From assembly GCA_026936325.1 (NCBI GenBank), contig JAPTHN010000074.1, positions 930,001-994,000 on the forward strand: DNA of 64,000 nt, given 5' to 3'. Below the pieces are notes generated by a model. The model saw nothing but the letters and a program-made list of their open reading frames with translations, ran no database searches and was not told where the DNA came from. Every line of letters begins with the position of its first letter. Position 1 is the stretch's first letter. Below are positions 1-12,037 of this stretch, in pieces. The stretch is from Platynereis dumerilii. Its lineage: Eukaryota > Annelida > Polychaeta > Phyllodocida > Nereididae. Position numbers and translations under genes: made by a program.

Positions 1-13
1 CTTCATTCTACAG

Positions 14-609
14 TAGGCCTGTGTCGATCAAGCAAATGCTCGATTATCGCTCATCTGCATGCCTGCTCAGAAAGGATCGAAACAGCCCTTCCAAAAATCG
101 ATTTTTGTGCAGAAACCTCATGTTTAAGTCCCAAACTTTATTTTCTGACAAAGGCCAATGTTGTCTTCTTAAAACTGAGCTGAAAACATGCTGTCAAAGT
201 CCAAAGATTAATCTGCCGAATTTTTTTTTGCATCATGGGGGATATTCTGCAGATCACAGTGGTTGAAAATGTTTTTACTTTATGTTATTTATTGTATTCA
301 ACCCCCGAAAAAGAGGCAAAAAAACAAATGCACACACTAAAACAATACAATTTACTTGCAAATAATAAAAACATTATCAAACACTTTTTTTTATAAATAA
401 TAGTCCAGCAGACAACATTTTCAACCACAGCATTCTGCAGATTAGGTGTGACACAGTTTTTTGCCGAGGTGGAAAGGCAAGCAAAATGACAACGTTTTTG
501 GTTGAATAAAGCATCTAAATTTACTGAAACACTCGAAATTGCTCGATTATTGATCGATTTTGAGGCCTCAAGCATCGATTTTGTGGGTTATCCCCGATAA
601 ACAGGCTTA
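14..609. mobile_element. hAT-like non-autonomous element (MITE) with 8-bp target duplication
   Basis: The stretch is bounded by the direct repeat TTCTACAG at 6-13 and 610-617. Its ends form short inverted termini (TAGGCCTGT on the left, ACAGGCTTA on the right). Inside are more inverted pieces: about 248-276 pairs with about 412-440 (CTGCAG...GGTTGAAAATGT), and ATCGAT-rich sequence lies at both ends. An 8-bp duplication is typical of hAT elements. No transposase is visible. The element sits upstream of everything else in the window, probably in an intron of the minus-strand acyltransferase gene. Confidence 0.6.
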
Positions 610-617
610 TTCTACAG

Positions 618-2030
618 TATTCTACACATATTGTAGGCCTTTGCGAAACAGTTGTTGGCCCAACAGAACTAGCATTCCCAAACAATACCACTTCAAGTGA
701 TGATTATGATTGTGACAGGGTACAGTCTGAGCCAAGAAAAGAAGCTACCTTTGCTAGTCACTGCTAATTGCAATTAGCTGATAAAGAGGGACTTATACAT
801 TACATAGGTATGAACATGATGGAAGTCAATTGCAAAATGAAGCACAATTCATTCACACTATTAAATAAAGATTTCCTCTTTAACAGTTCTGAAGCTGTGA
901 TGAATGCTTGAATTTCAATTTGAAGTTAAGAAAGTATAGTTGCACAATCCACATGGACACATTGGACAGGTCTCTAAAATATTTGTAAACTTGCTTATAA
1001 GTAGCTTGAGACAACCAACAGAACCAGTTTGAGTGTTTAACAATGCATGCTATTAATGAATTACATAAATACAACACGCATTTCAATTGTCAAATCTTAC
1101 TACAATTATTCAATCTAAAATTGATAACATGGGCTACATAGTCCCATATCACTATTTGCACACATTTGTGAGGTAAAGGGGATTATTTCTTGGTGACAAT
1201 GCTAATCCACTGACCAAATTTCATTTGAACTTTTGCAAGATGTCCTGGGCATCACTTTATCAGGTCATGGTTTTGCCTATCGGTCAGTCACTTTGAGCAA
1301 AATGTATCGTTTATGGTAAGCAACTAAGGCTTACTTAGTGTGATATTCTGAGAATCACATTCCTGAATGACAAGCTGTGGACCTGGTACAAAATAGGCCA
1401 ACAAACTTCAAAGTCAATTCCAGGGCGCACAATACTTCACCTACCAACGGCTAAACGGCATTGAAATCCTGAGCTGTTAAACTTGAAACTTCAGCTGGTT
1501 TAATTAGTCTCAAGCCCGATGATGAAACAGTCACAAAACTTCAAATATTTAATTGGCCAATAGGCGTAGCAAAGCACATCATGACCATGTTAGATGTGCT
1601 TGGATATAATAGATGGATGAGACTTTACACCCTGTATTTAAGTAGGCTGGCACTCTCCAGACACAGGATCCTCTATATTGACTATAATGCAACTTTAGCA
1701 AATTGTAAAGGACGACCTTTATCTTGGATGAGGGTCCAATTTCAGGCAAAATGTTGCTTGAGTGAGGGTCTTATTTCAAAATGTATTGCTTGAGTAGTAA
1801 GTTCAATCAATGAAGCCTTATTGAAGGAATTTTGAGTCTACAAAGTCAGACACCTGAAAACAACAGGCTTAATTCAACAGTCCAAACAAAAGGGGGATTA
1901 GATTATGTATTAGTGTAACAAAACATGAAGCACTAAATAAACCCTTAAAATACACAAAGGCAATAGACAAACATATCACCTTTCTACCCCCCTCTGGGAT
2001 GAATAAAACAACAATTTCTAGAACTGATGA
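618..2030. other. Unassigned DNA, probably acyltransferase intron 1
   Basis: I see no convincing exon, RNA gene or repeat here. The DNA lies just downstream (minus strand) of the first GPAT-like exon, so it is most simply the start of that gene's first intron. An isolated AATTGCAATT palindrome occurs near 766-777, the same motif that is repeated in ATP synthase e intron 3. Confidence 0.4.
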
Positions 2031-2035
2031 CTCAC

Positions 2036-2251
2036 CTCAAAAATTTTAAGCATTACTTCAATGTAGAGACTTCTGACACCAAAGGACATGTTAAGTGCTG
2101 CTAGGACCACAATTAAGGCCAGCCAGGCTGCATAAGCCATCAAGGCATAGAGGGCAATTGAGCCAGAGATTTGCAGCATTGTCCATTGAGGCTGGTCACT
2201 TGTGACTGTCACATTGAAATTGTCAATCACATTGTCCGGTTCGCTCGCCAT
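2036..2251 (-). CDS. Glycerol-3-phosphate acyltransferase (GPAT3/GPAT4 type), first coding exon only
   Basis: GPAT3/GPAT4 enzymes sit in the ER membrane and acylate glycerol-3-phosphate in the first step of triacylglycerol and phospholipid synthesis. Only the N-terminal 72 residues are here. They hold one long hydrophobic segment (about residues 28-54) followed by SFGVRSLYIEVMLKIFE. This matches the conserved segment just after the first membrane span of vertebrate GPAT4 (VSFGIRKLYMKSLLKIF) and GPAT3. The exon ends at a good donor, GAG|GTGAGT (2036/2035), in phase 0. The start at 2251 has an ideal context (ACCATGG); an in-frame ATG at 2284 would add 11 residues. The catalytic domain must lie beyond the left edge or in unrecognised exons. 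The family call rests on one short conserved block, so GPAT3 and GPAT4 cannot be told apart. Confidence 0.72.
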
Positions 2252-2654
2252 GGTTTCTGAGCTCTGGGAGACTTTCCAAAGCAAAATGAGGAGCTAGAAA
2301 TAAGTCTCAACTTTAGGACAGTCGTTGTTTATCCTCACTGTCAGCTTGTAATGCCTGAAAAGCCGACAGTCTTGTCACAAAAACTTTGACACATGTCCAT
2401 GGTCCAACTTCACTTCGAAACTGCCATCTGCTGGTGTCACGCGATTGCTGGCAAGTACGGAAAGTTGAATGTACGAATAATTAATTTAGTTTGTGTAAAA
2501 ATAATTATTGCCCCCGGTAACCATCAAATAATCCCAATCGTTCACCATTATGATCAAAGAAACAAATAAAAAATATTCCGAGAAATGTAAATTACCTTTT
2601 TACGCAAATGTTCTGCGCAGTGAAGAGCGCAACAGCACCACTCCACAGGTCAAG
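2252..2654. promoter_or_regulatory. Shared bidirectional promoter interval
   Basis: The two start codons lie about 400 bp apart and diverge, so both promoters must fall mostly within this interval. I see no clear TATA box. This is an inference from the head-to-head layout. Confidence 0.5.
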
Positions 2655-4259
2655 ATGTCGGCTTTGGCAGCTCCTCGGGCAGTGTCACCTTTGATTAGGG
2701 TAATTATGAGTGTAATACTGTTGATATCTTGCTAAATTTAATGCAAAACTTTCTTTATGATGTGTACTCTATAAACAAAAACTCTCTTTTGCTCTGTGGA
2801 ACGTAATTTACAGAGTATTCTCTGTTTTAATCTGTGTACCTCAAGGTCATGTGTTCAGCTGTCAAGTTGAAAATGAAATGGCAGCCCATGCTGAATATTA
2901 GGGGCCGACCAGATGATCTTTGGGGGGGGGCTATGGATATTTGGTGAAAAAAAAAGATTGTTTCCCACTTGACACTGAAAAAAAAAGTTTGTTCAGCACA
3001 TGGAAATAAAAAAAAAAGTTTGTTTCCACCTGTAGCTATGGTACCGTAATGCTAAAATTCCAATAAAAAAGTTTGTCGCGAGTGCGCATGCGAAAAAAAA
3101 AGTTTGTCGACGCGTCGCGCACGAAAAAAAAAGTTCGTCCCGGGGGTAAAGTCCATAGCCCCCCCCAACTATCGTCTGGACGGCCCCTTAGGCTTTTAGC
3201 TGTCAAATGTATAACTACAATATTACTGTCAACTGATTGTTGTCCTTTCATTCCAGTTCTCTCGGTATGCACTCCTAGTGTCAGGCATCGTCTATGGCTC
3301 TTGGCGATTTAGTAAGTTTCCCTATAAAAGTCTAATTCTAAATCAGTCAATTTGATTTCCATCGATTGATCTTAGACTTAGAAGTTAGAACTTTAGATTC
3401 AGTTTGAAGTACAGCCTGCAGTCAGTAAGTCAGTATATTTGAAAATTATATGAAAAGCATGTTAATTTGTAATTTGATGATGCAACTCTGGGCAGTAGCG
3501 TGCCCAGATGAAAAATCACAACATTTCAGATGTCTCATATGTCCGCGATAAATCATTATTAAAATGACTTCATTCTTTTGCAGACCATCTATCAAAGAAA
3601 GAAGCAGTCATTCAGGAGGAGTATGACCAGATCCGTGCCAGACGTGATGCCAGAATCGCACAAGAAAAGGCAGCAGCTTTGAAATGTAATACTTTGATGG
3701 AGAATGCTTTGCATCTATTAAATAACCTCTTACCATTGTAATCAGTGTATTTACAAATAATCTTCTTGATACACTCAAGGCAAATGTCACCGGGATTTTG
3801 GGTCAGGATTATATGCCTAATACTCCAGACTAAATTGCAATTAAGCAGGGGAAGCACCTCAGCCTTAATTGCAATTTGACTAAGATGGGCTGAAGTGTGG
3901 AAGAGCTTCCTTATTTTGTGCTGTTGGCCTAGATCTAAATTGCAATTAATTGAATAGGCCAACAGGGGAAGCATTTCACCCTTAATTGCAATTAGGCTGT
4001 AACAGTCTGAAGTGTGGAGTTAGCTTCATTATTTGGTGCAGTAGCTAGGTTTATCTTAATTGCAATTAAAAGTGAACTTTTGTATTATTATACTATACTA
4101 TATTTTGTTTTTAGGAATGAGAATTGTTACTTGCAAAATATGAGATGAAAATACCTTATTGTCACCTTGCTTTGATTTTAATTTTGATCAATTACCTATT
4201 ATTCATTTTCAGTGGAAATGGATACCCTTGGAAAAGAATGCGGAATTGCTTCAAAGTGA
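2655..4259 (+). CDS. ATP5ME: ATP synthase subunit e, mitochondrial (four exons, complete)
   Basis: Subunit e is a small single-span protein of the mitochondrial F1Fo ATP synthase membrane sector and takes part in enzyme dimerisation and cristae shaping. Exons: 2655-2699, 3257-3311, 3584-3685 and 4213-4259 (stop TGA 4257-4259). All introns are GT-AG and the joins keep frame, giving 82 residues (vertebrates about 69). The diagnostic block is VSPLIRFSRYALLVSGIVYG at residues 10-29, matching vertebrate VSPLIKLGRYSALFLGVAYG. A charged helix with SKKEAVIQEEYDQIRARRDA follows. The C-terminus ends in SK, like the lysine end of the human protein. Reading on past the exon 3 donor would give a different tail, so exon 4 is slightly less certain than exons 1-3. 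A possible polyadenylation signal, ATTAAA, lies at 4456-4461. Introns 1 and 3 carry repeats. Confidence 0.88.
2901..3187. mobile_element. Foldback MITE in ATP synthase e intron 1, with A-rich tandem core
   Basis: The ends are inverted: GGGGCCGACCAGATGAT at 2901 pairs with ATCGTCTGGACGGCCCC ending at 3187, and GGGGGGGGCTATGGA pairs with TCCATAGCCCCCCCC just inside. The flanks carry the duplicated triplet TTA (2898-2900 and 3188-3190). The core is a degenerate tandem series of about six units, each an A-run of 7-10 followed by GTTTGT or a close variant. No coding capacity is seen. Confidence 0.75.
3828..4075 (+). repeat. Tandem repeat with AATTGCAATT palindromes in ATP synthase e intron 3
   Basis: Two copies of a unit of about 130 bp lie in tandem. 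Shared words are GGGGAAGCA, CTGAAGTGTGGA and TTAATTGCAATTA. The palindrome AATTGCAATT occurs at least five times. Confidence 0.6.
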
Positions 4260-4689
4260 AATGTTATTCAACTTTAGTTCATCAATATTTATTCAAAAAT
4301 AATTTCGCTGTTAGCAAGAAAGGAGTGAAGTGCACGTTTCGCCAACTGTCTGTGTACATACCTGTGGACCATGTTTTTGTTGTTGTTTTTTTTAAGATTT
4401 TTAAGAACAATGTCACTCCTTAAAGTCTGCCATGTGACCTCAAATGTACACTTTTATTAAACTGTAAAAAATGGAAATATTAGACTTGTGTTTCAAGTTG
4501 AAAGTTTTTCACGTCTCGTTTTGTTCAGTTACTGACTTATTTGACACAGTATCTGTGCTGAACAAGTAAAAAGTCTGCCACATCTATATGGGGTAAATGT
4601 GCAATCATCTGTTGAGGACTCCTGCTCCAACTCCCATCAAAATTGTGGCCATGGGTGAATAATGTTAAGGTGTCCTGATATTAAAAAGC

Positions 4690-7600
4690 TTACACGAAAG
4701 CTTGTGAATTTCATCAAAATTATGTTTTTCTGAATTTTGATCAGATGTCCAAACATCTGAAGCTAACTGGTCATGGTCTACATGCTTAACTGTACTTTTT
4801 TTGGAGCATTTAAATTTCATCAAATATTTATTGGCATATTATCAGTGATGTTTCTGGAATCAGTCTGGAGTTTGTCTTCTAGCTATTGTTTTGGTTCAAA
4901 CTGATTTTAGCTTGAAGATTTGAATTTCAAGTGATGTAAAAAAAATTTAAAGCGGATGGTTAAAAAATTATAAAGCAGTACTAAACTCCTCTGGTAGGCC
5001 TACTGCCTTGAGCATATGGATTTCATCAAGTTGTCATCCGTGTATTTTTGTTGGGTGTTTCTGGAGTCTTTATGTATTTTAGCTACTGTTTCGGCTTGAA
5101 CTGGCTAATTGGTTTGAAGTTCAAAATTTTTTGAAGCAAATGGTCAAAAAATTCTAAAGCAAAATGAAACTGCTGCGGTTCTTCCTTGAGCATGTGGATT
5201 TCATCAAATTGTTGTCAGTGTATTTATGGTGGTGTTTGTGGAGTTTTGTTTTTTAGCTACTGTTTCGGTTTGAGCGGGGTAATTGACTCTTAAGTTATTT
5301 GAATATCAATGATTTGGTTCGAAAATTCTTAAGAAGAATGAAACTGCTCTGGTATTTCGTTGAGCATGGGAATTTCATCAAATTGTTGTTATTGTATTGA
5401 TGGCAGTGTTTCTGCGGTGTTTGTCTTTCAGCTACTGTTTTGCTGTGAACTGGTTAATAAGTTTGAAGATCTGAATTTCAAATGATGTCAAAAAATATTT
5501 TAAAGCAAATAGTTCAAAAATTATGAAGTAACTGCTCTAGTACTTCCATGAGCATGTGACTTTCATCAAATTGTTGTATTTTTGGTGGGGTTTCTGGAGT
5601 GTTATGTGTTTCAGCTGCTGTTTGGGTTTGAGCTGGGTACTATAGGCTCGAAGTTTGAATTTTAAAGATTTGAAAAATTTATGAAGCTAATGTTTTGAAA
5701 ATTCTAAAGCAATGTGAAACTGCTCTGGTACATTGTTGAGCATGTGAATTTCACCAAATTGTTGTCATTGTATTTGTGGTGGTGTTTCTTGATCGTATTG
5801 TCTTTTGGCTAATGTTTTCTTGTGAATTGGTCAATTAGTTTGAAGATCTAAATTTCAAGTGATGTCAAAAATGTTAATAATTTAGAAGCAATATTAAACT
5901 GCTCTAGTATTTCAGTGAGCATGTGAATTTCATCAATATGTTGTATTTTTGATGGTGTTTCTGGAGTGTTATGTGTTTTAGCTGCTGTTTTGGTTTGAGC
6001 TTTGTAATTAGCTCAAAATTCTTTGCATTTTACTGATTTCAAAAATTTTGAAGCAAATGGTTCAAAATTCTAAAGCGAAATGATACTGCTGTGGTACTTC
6101 GTTGAACATACGTACTTCGTTGAATTTCGTCAAAGTGTCAGTGTATTTAAGGTGGTGTTTCTGTAGTGTTGTCTTTTTGCTACTCTTTCGATGTGAACTT
6201 TTAATTAGCTTGCAGATATTCTGGATTTAAAAATATTCTAAAGCTATGTGAAACTGCTCCGGTGCTTCCAAGAGCATGTGAATTTCATCAAATTGTTGTC
6301 AGTGTATTTATGGCAGTGTTTCTTGAGTGCTTTGTCTTTTAGCACTGTTTTGTTGTGAACTGGTCAATTAGCTTGAAGATCTTCTGCATTTCAAGTGATG
6401 TAAAATTTTTGAAGCAGATGGTTCGATATTCTAAAGCAATAAGAAACTGCTGTAGTACTTCCTTGAGCCTGTGAATTTCATAAAATTGTTGTTACTGTAT
6501 TTGTGATGGTGTTTGTTTTGTCTTTTAGCTACTCTCAACGGTGTGAACTGGTTAATTAGTTTGAAGATCTGAATTTGCAGTGATGTCAAAAATATTTTAA
6601 AGCAAATGGTTCAAAAATTGTTAAGCAATATTAAACTGCTCTAGTACTTCAGTGAGCATGTGAATTTCATCAAATTGTTGTATTTTTGGTGGTGTTTCTG
6701 GAGTGTTATGTGTTTTAGCTGCTGTTTCGGCTTGAGCTGGGTAATAGACTCGAAGTTATTTGAATTTTTAAAATTTCAAAAATTTTAAAAGCAAATGGTT
6801 AAGAAATTATGATGCAGTATTAAACTGTGTTATTTGTTTTAGCTACTGTTTCAGTTTGAGCTGGGTAATTGACTCGAAGTTCTTCGAATTTTAAAGATTT
6901 CAAAAATTTTTGAAGCAGATGGTTAGAAAATTCTAAAGAAGAATGAACCTGCTCTAGTACATTGTTGAGCATGTGAATTTCATCAAATTGTTGTTATTGT
7001 ATTTGTGGCAGTGTTTCTGGAGTGCTTTGTCTTTTAGCACTGTTTTGTTGTGAACTGGTTAAGTAGCTTGAAGATCTTCTGAATTTCAAGTGATATCAAA
7101 AATATTTTCAAGCAAATGGTTCAAACATTATGAAGCAATATTAAACTGCTTTAGTACTTCCTTGAGCATGTGAATTTCATCAAATTGTTTTACTTTTGTT
7201 GGTGTTTCTGGAGTGTTATGTGTTTTAGCTACTGTTTCAGTCGAGCTGGGTAATAGGCTCGAAGTTCTTTGAATTTTAAAGATTTCAAAAAATTTGAAGC
7301 AGATGGTTAGAAAATTCTGAAGCAATATGAAACTGCTCTAGCACATTGTTGAGCATGTGAATTTCATACAATTGTTGTCAGTGTATTTATGGCTGTGTTT
7401 CTGGGGTGTTTTTTCTTTTAGCGCTGTTTCATTGTGGACTGGTTAATTAGCTCGAGATCTTCTGAATTTCTCAAGTGATGTCAACATTTTTGAAGCAGAT
7501 GGTTTGAAAATTCTAAAGCAACGTGAAACTGCTCCAGTGTTTCAGTGAGCATGTGGATTTCATCAAATTGTTGTCAGTGTATTTGTGGTGGTGTTTCTGG

Positions 7601-10150
7601 AGTGTTATAAATGTGTTTTTTTGCTACTCTTTGGGTTTGAGCAGGGTACATATGTAATTGGCTCAAAGTTCTTAGAATTTTAAATATTTCAAAAAGTTTG
7701 AAGCAGATGGTTCAAAAGTTCTTAAAGTGAAACTGCTCTGGTACTTAGTTGAGCATGGGAATTTCATCAAATTGTCAGTGTATTTAAGGTGGTCTTGTAG
7801 TGTTGTCTTTTTGCGACTTCTTCGATGTGAACTTTTTAATCAGTTGGCAGATATTCTGAATTTAAAAAAATTCTAAAGCTATATGAAACTGCTGCGGTGC
7901 TTCCTTGAGCATTTTGATTTCATCAAATTGTTTTCAGTGTATTTATGGCAGTGTATTTGGAGAGCTTCAATGTCCTTTAGCACTGTTTTGTTTTGAACTG
8001 GTTAAGTAGCTTGAAGATCTTCTGAATTTCAAGTGATGTTAAAATTTTTGAAGCAGATGGTTTCAAAAATTCTAAAGCAATATTAAACTGCTCTAGTACT
8101 TCCGTGAGCATGTGAATTTCATCAAATTGTTGTATTTTTGGTGGTTTTCTGGAGTGTTAGATATGTTTTGGCTGCTGTTTCGGCTTGAGCTGGGTAATAG
8201 GCTCTTAAGTTCTTAGAATTTTAAAGATTTGAAACATTTTTGAAGCAGATGGTTAGAAAATTCTAAAGCAATATGAAACTGCTCTAGTACTTCGTTGAGC
8301 ATGTGAATTTCATCAAATTGTTGTCAGTGTATTTATGGCAGTGTTTCTGGAGTGTCTTTTAGCTACTGTTTCGTTGTGAACTGGTGTTTGAAGATCTGAA
8401 TTTCAAGTGATGTCAAAAATATTTTAAAGCAAATGGTTAAAAAATGAAGCAATATTAAACTGCTCTCGTATGTCCGTGAGCATGTGAATTTCATCGAATT
8501 GTTGGCCGTGAATTTATGGTGGTGTTTGGTTTTTAGCTACTCTTTCGGTTTGAGCTGAGTAGTACTCAATATGTAATTGGCTCGAAGTTCCTTGAATTTT
8601 AAAGATTTTAAAAAGTTTGAAGCAGATGGTGCTCTTGTACGTAGTTGAGCATGTGAATTTTGTCAAGTTTTCGGTGTAGGTTCTAGAGGGCCTTGTCTTT
8701 GAGCTATTGTTTTCGTTTGAAATTAGTAATTTGCTCGGAAGCTCTTGGAATGTCAACATTTTTAGAAGTAAATGGTTAAAAATTCTAAAGCAATACAAAA
8801 CTGCTCTAGTATAGTCTTGACATGTGAATTTCATCTGATCGTGTCAGCTTATTCTTGGCAGTGTTTCTGGAGTGTTTGTTTTTTTGGCTACTGTTTCGGT
8901 GTGAACTGTTATGTATACAATTTTTAAGTGAAGGGTTAAAAAGTTATAAAGCAATATGAAACTGCTCTAGTACTTGTAGAGCATATGAATTTCATCAAAT
9001 TGTTGTCTGTGTATTAATGGTAGTGTTTGTGAAGTTTTTCGTCTTTTAGATACTGTTTTGGTTTGAACTGGATAATTAGCTCAACATTTTTAGAAGTAAA
9101 TGTATTTAAAGATTTCAAAAAATTGTTTAAGTTTTCAAAAAATTGTTGAAGTTGAAGCAAATTTTAAAAGATTCTAAAGCAAAATGAAACTGCTCGAGAA
9201 CTTGGTTGAGCATGGGAATTTCATCAAATTGTCAGTGTATTTAAGGTGGTGTTTCTGTAGTGTTGTCTTTTTGCGATGTGAACTTTTTAATCAGCTTGCA
9301 GATATTCTGAATTTCAAAAAATTCTAAAACAATATGAAACTGCTCTTGTACTTCCTTGAGCATGTGAATTTTGTCAAGTTGTTTTCAGTGTATTTTTGGT
9401 GGTGTTTCTGGAGGGTTTTGTCTTTGACATTAGTAATTGGCTCGGAAGCTCTTAGAATTTCAAGTGATGTCAACAGTTTTTAAAGTAAATGGTTAAAAAA
9501 TTCTAAAGCAATACAAAACTGCTGTAGTACTTCCTTGACATGTTAATTTCATCAAATTGTGTCAGGTTATTCTTGGTTGTGTTTCTGGAGTGTTAGTTCT
9601 TTAGCTATTGTTTCGTTGTGAACTGTTAAATTGGCTTGAAGATCTGAATTTCAAGTAATGTATACCATTTTTATAGTGAATGGTTAAAAAATTCTTAAGC
9701 ATATGAAACTGCTCTAGTGCTTCGTTGAGCATATGAATTTCATCAAATTGTTGTCAGTGTATTTATTGTGGTGTTTTCGGAGATTTTTGTCTGTTAGATA
9801 CTGCTTTGGTTTGAACTGGGTAATTAGCTCGAAGTTCTTTGTATTTAAAGATTTCAACATTTTTTAAGTTGAAGCAAATTTTAAAAGATTCTAAAGCAAA
9901 ATGAAACTGCTCGAGAACTTGGTTGAGCATGGGAATTTCATCAAATTGTCAGTGTATTTAAGGTGGTGTTTCTGTAGTGTTGTCTTTTTGCGATGTGAAC
10001 TTTTTAATCAGCTTGCAGACATATTCTGAATTTCAAAAAATTCTAAAACAATATGAAAATGCTCCGGTGCTTCATTGAGCATGTGAATTTCATCAAATTA
10101 TTGTCTGCATATTTTTGGTGGTGTTTCTGGAGTGTTTTGTTTTTTAGCTG
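4690..10150 (+). repeat. Satellite-like tandem array, about 187-bp monomer, about 28 copies
   Basis: A diverged monomer repeats from just after the ATP synthase e gene to about 10150. The anchor word is GAGCATGTGAATTTCATCAA, seen near 5012, 5188, 5363, 5549, 5738, 5918, 6271, 6466, 6653, 6966, 7164 and so on to 10077; the mean spacing is close to 187 bp. Other shared words are TTTAGCTACTGTTTCGG, TTCTAAAGCAATATGAAACTGCTC and GTGGTGTTTCTGGAGTG. A longer-range order is present: about 9168-9345 and about 9878-10065 are nearly identical to each other although neighbouring monomers differ. No reading frame is kept, so this is not coding. Confidence 0.9.
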
Positions 10151-10620
10151 CCGATGGAAAGTACAGTTAAAAAATTTCCTGGGGATAGGTAATTGTTGTT
10201 CGCTCACACCCTGTGGCTGTATTAGCTTGGCAGAGCTCAGTTGGGTGCAAGGCCAGGAAATGTTTCTGGAGGTCTTCTTGCCAAGTTGAGATTTCGTGCA
10301 CCCAACCGAAGCTTAGTAGAAGACGGTTACTTAATTCCTATGTATCACTGACCAATTCCTACGGAAATGGTCCAGTCTTTTTGTTTCCTCAGGGGGAAAT
10401 GCCAATTATCTTTTACACAAATGTAGGGAGATTCCGGTTCAAACCTGGCCAACTCCTCTTCGTTGACATGGAGGTTTAAAAAGGACTCTTGTATCAGTCG
10501 CCTCTGCCGCTTTGATAATCTTGTCTAATAATTCTTTGCTGCAGATATCCATTCTGGCTAACCACAGAAACATTTTGATAGGATGAGTATTCTCCAATAC
10601 AAGTTATATTGCAAGAAATT
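10151..10620. other. Unassigned DNA between satellite and foldback
   Basis: Open frames here are short and carry no recognisable domain. A GGTTCAAACCT string at about 10437 resembles a Pol III B box, but no matching A box lies at the right distance. I see no supported gene. Confidence 0.35.
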
Positions 10621-11059
10621 TCAGTCCTTGTCATATTTACACAGAATCTCAAGTTATTTTTATGCTTTTGAACTGTGATGTCACATCTTATCTCATTGTC
10701 ACAGTTTGCATCCCTATTTTCTAGCATTACAATATATGTAAAATAGCTGCAAGCTGCGACGTCATTACACAGTTGGTCGGATTTCCCAGTTTCTTGCCAA
10801 TAAGAATCCACCTCAACTGAGCATCATAGACGGTTTCAACTAAGTGTCAGAGTGAACATTTGGTGAGGTGGATTCTTATTGGCTAGAAACTGGGGAATCC
10901 GACCAACTATAAAATGACATCAAAGCTTGTAGCTATTTTACATATATTGCAATGCTAGAGAATAGGGATGCAAGCTGTGACACTGAGTTAAGATGTGACA
11001 TCACAGTTCAACAGCATAGAAAGAACTTGAGATTCCACGTAAATATGACGAGGACTGTA
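10621..11059. mobile_element. Foldback element with arms of about 195 bp
   Basis: The left arm (about 10621-10815) and right arm (about 10862-11059) are reverse complements with some mismatches. Examples are CAGTCCTTGTCATATTTAC against GTAAATATGACGAGGACTG, and CCAATAAGAATCCACCTCA against TGAGGTGGATTCTTATTGG. The loop is about 45 bp. It has no coding capacity. Confidence 0.8.
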
Positions 11060-11354
11060 ACACACACACACACAAGTGATAGATTAAGGCTGTCATTCCA
11101 GTATGCTTAATTTCAACTTGACTCAGGAGTTACCTCTTCTTGAGAATTGTGATTTTGTTATTTACATCTGACAAAATTCTGTTCTACTAAATATGGCCGC
11201 TCCCGCATTTTCCTATTTTCTTTCCTGGATTGAAAACCTAAACAAAATCTCCTACATTAAAATTTCTCAAAAAGGTTATTTTGTCGTATAACCAGTGTTC
11301 TGTTTAGCCTTTTGGTACAGAATTGCCGTTTCTCATCCTGCGACAAGTTTGAGT

Positions 11355-11590
11355 ATGTCTCTAAATAGCCCACTCAGGTGCTGGTAAGACGTAAAACTCA
11401 AATACACACACACACTCTCATCCTGCAATGTCCAAGCCTGCCTCTTTGTGGCCCAATCAGGAGCTGAAGAAGTGTAAATTCCCAACACAATCAATTTATG
11501 GTGTGTGGCAATTATTGTCTTTATTTTGTCATTGTCTCTTTCCTTTGTTTCTGATGGGGCGTAAAACACCAACTCTCTCACTCAACCACT
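11355..11590 (+). repeat. Degraded SINE 3' tails
   Basis: AATAGCCCACTCAGGTGCTG followed by GACGTAAAACTC and a CA-rich tail (about 11361-11415) matches the 3' end of the SINE at 50135-50360 read on its own strand. A second tail, GGGGCGTAAAACACC followed by CT/CA repeats, ends near 11585. Only the tail parts are recognisable. Confidence 0.5.
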
Positions 11591-12037
11591 TTCCTTTGTT
11601 ACATGAAGAAATTTCAGTTACTGGGTGCAGGTTTGATGTACAATCTGTTCCATTCCAAAGTCAGACAGGGTTATTCTTTCTCATGTGTTAAGATAATTTA
11701 TAAAACAAGAACACCAACAGAAGTCTACCGAACATAAAACAGAACGCATATGAAAGTAACTCAAAATAAAGTGGCTGTCATTGTGGTTTGTAAAGATTAT
11801 GTACAGTAAATTGTTTTCAATGGCCTTGTTCCGGAATAAGTTGTGTACAATTTTTCATATGTTTGATCATCTTTTTACAAGTTCAACAGCACAATGAGAA
11901 CTAAATATTATAACACCATACTGACCTTCACCTGCCACCACAAACTGGGGGTTGCTTTGGAAATTGCGGGTAAATCTCTTTGAATTCTGTATGCTGAATC
12001 ACCACAAGTACCAGTTTAACAAGAACGCCTGGGTTTT
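11591..12037. other. Unassigned DNA
   Basis: AT-rich sequence with no supported gene or repeat. Confidence 0.3.

Noticed and set aside
10400-10470. A Pol III promoter or SINE suggested by GGTTCAAACCT
   Set aside because: No A box at a suitable distance and no tail or target duplication.
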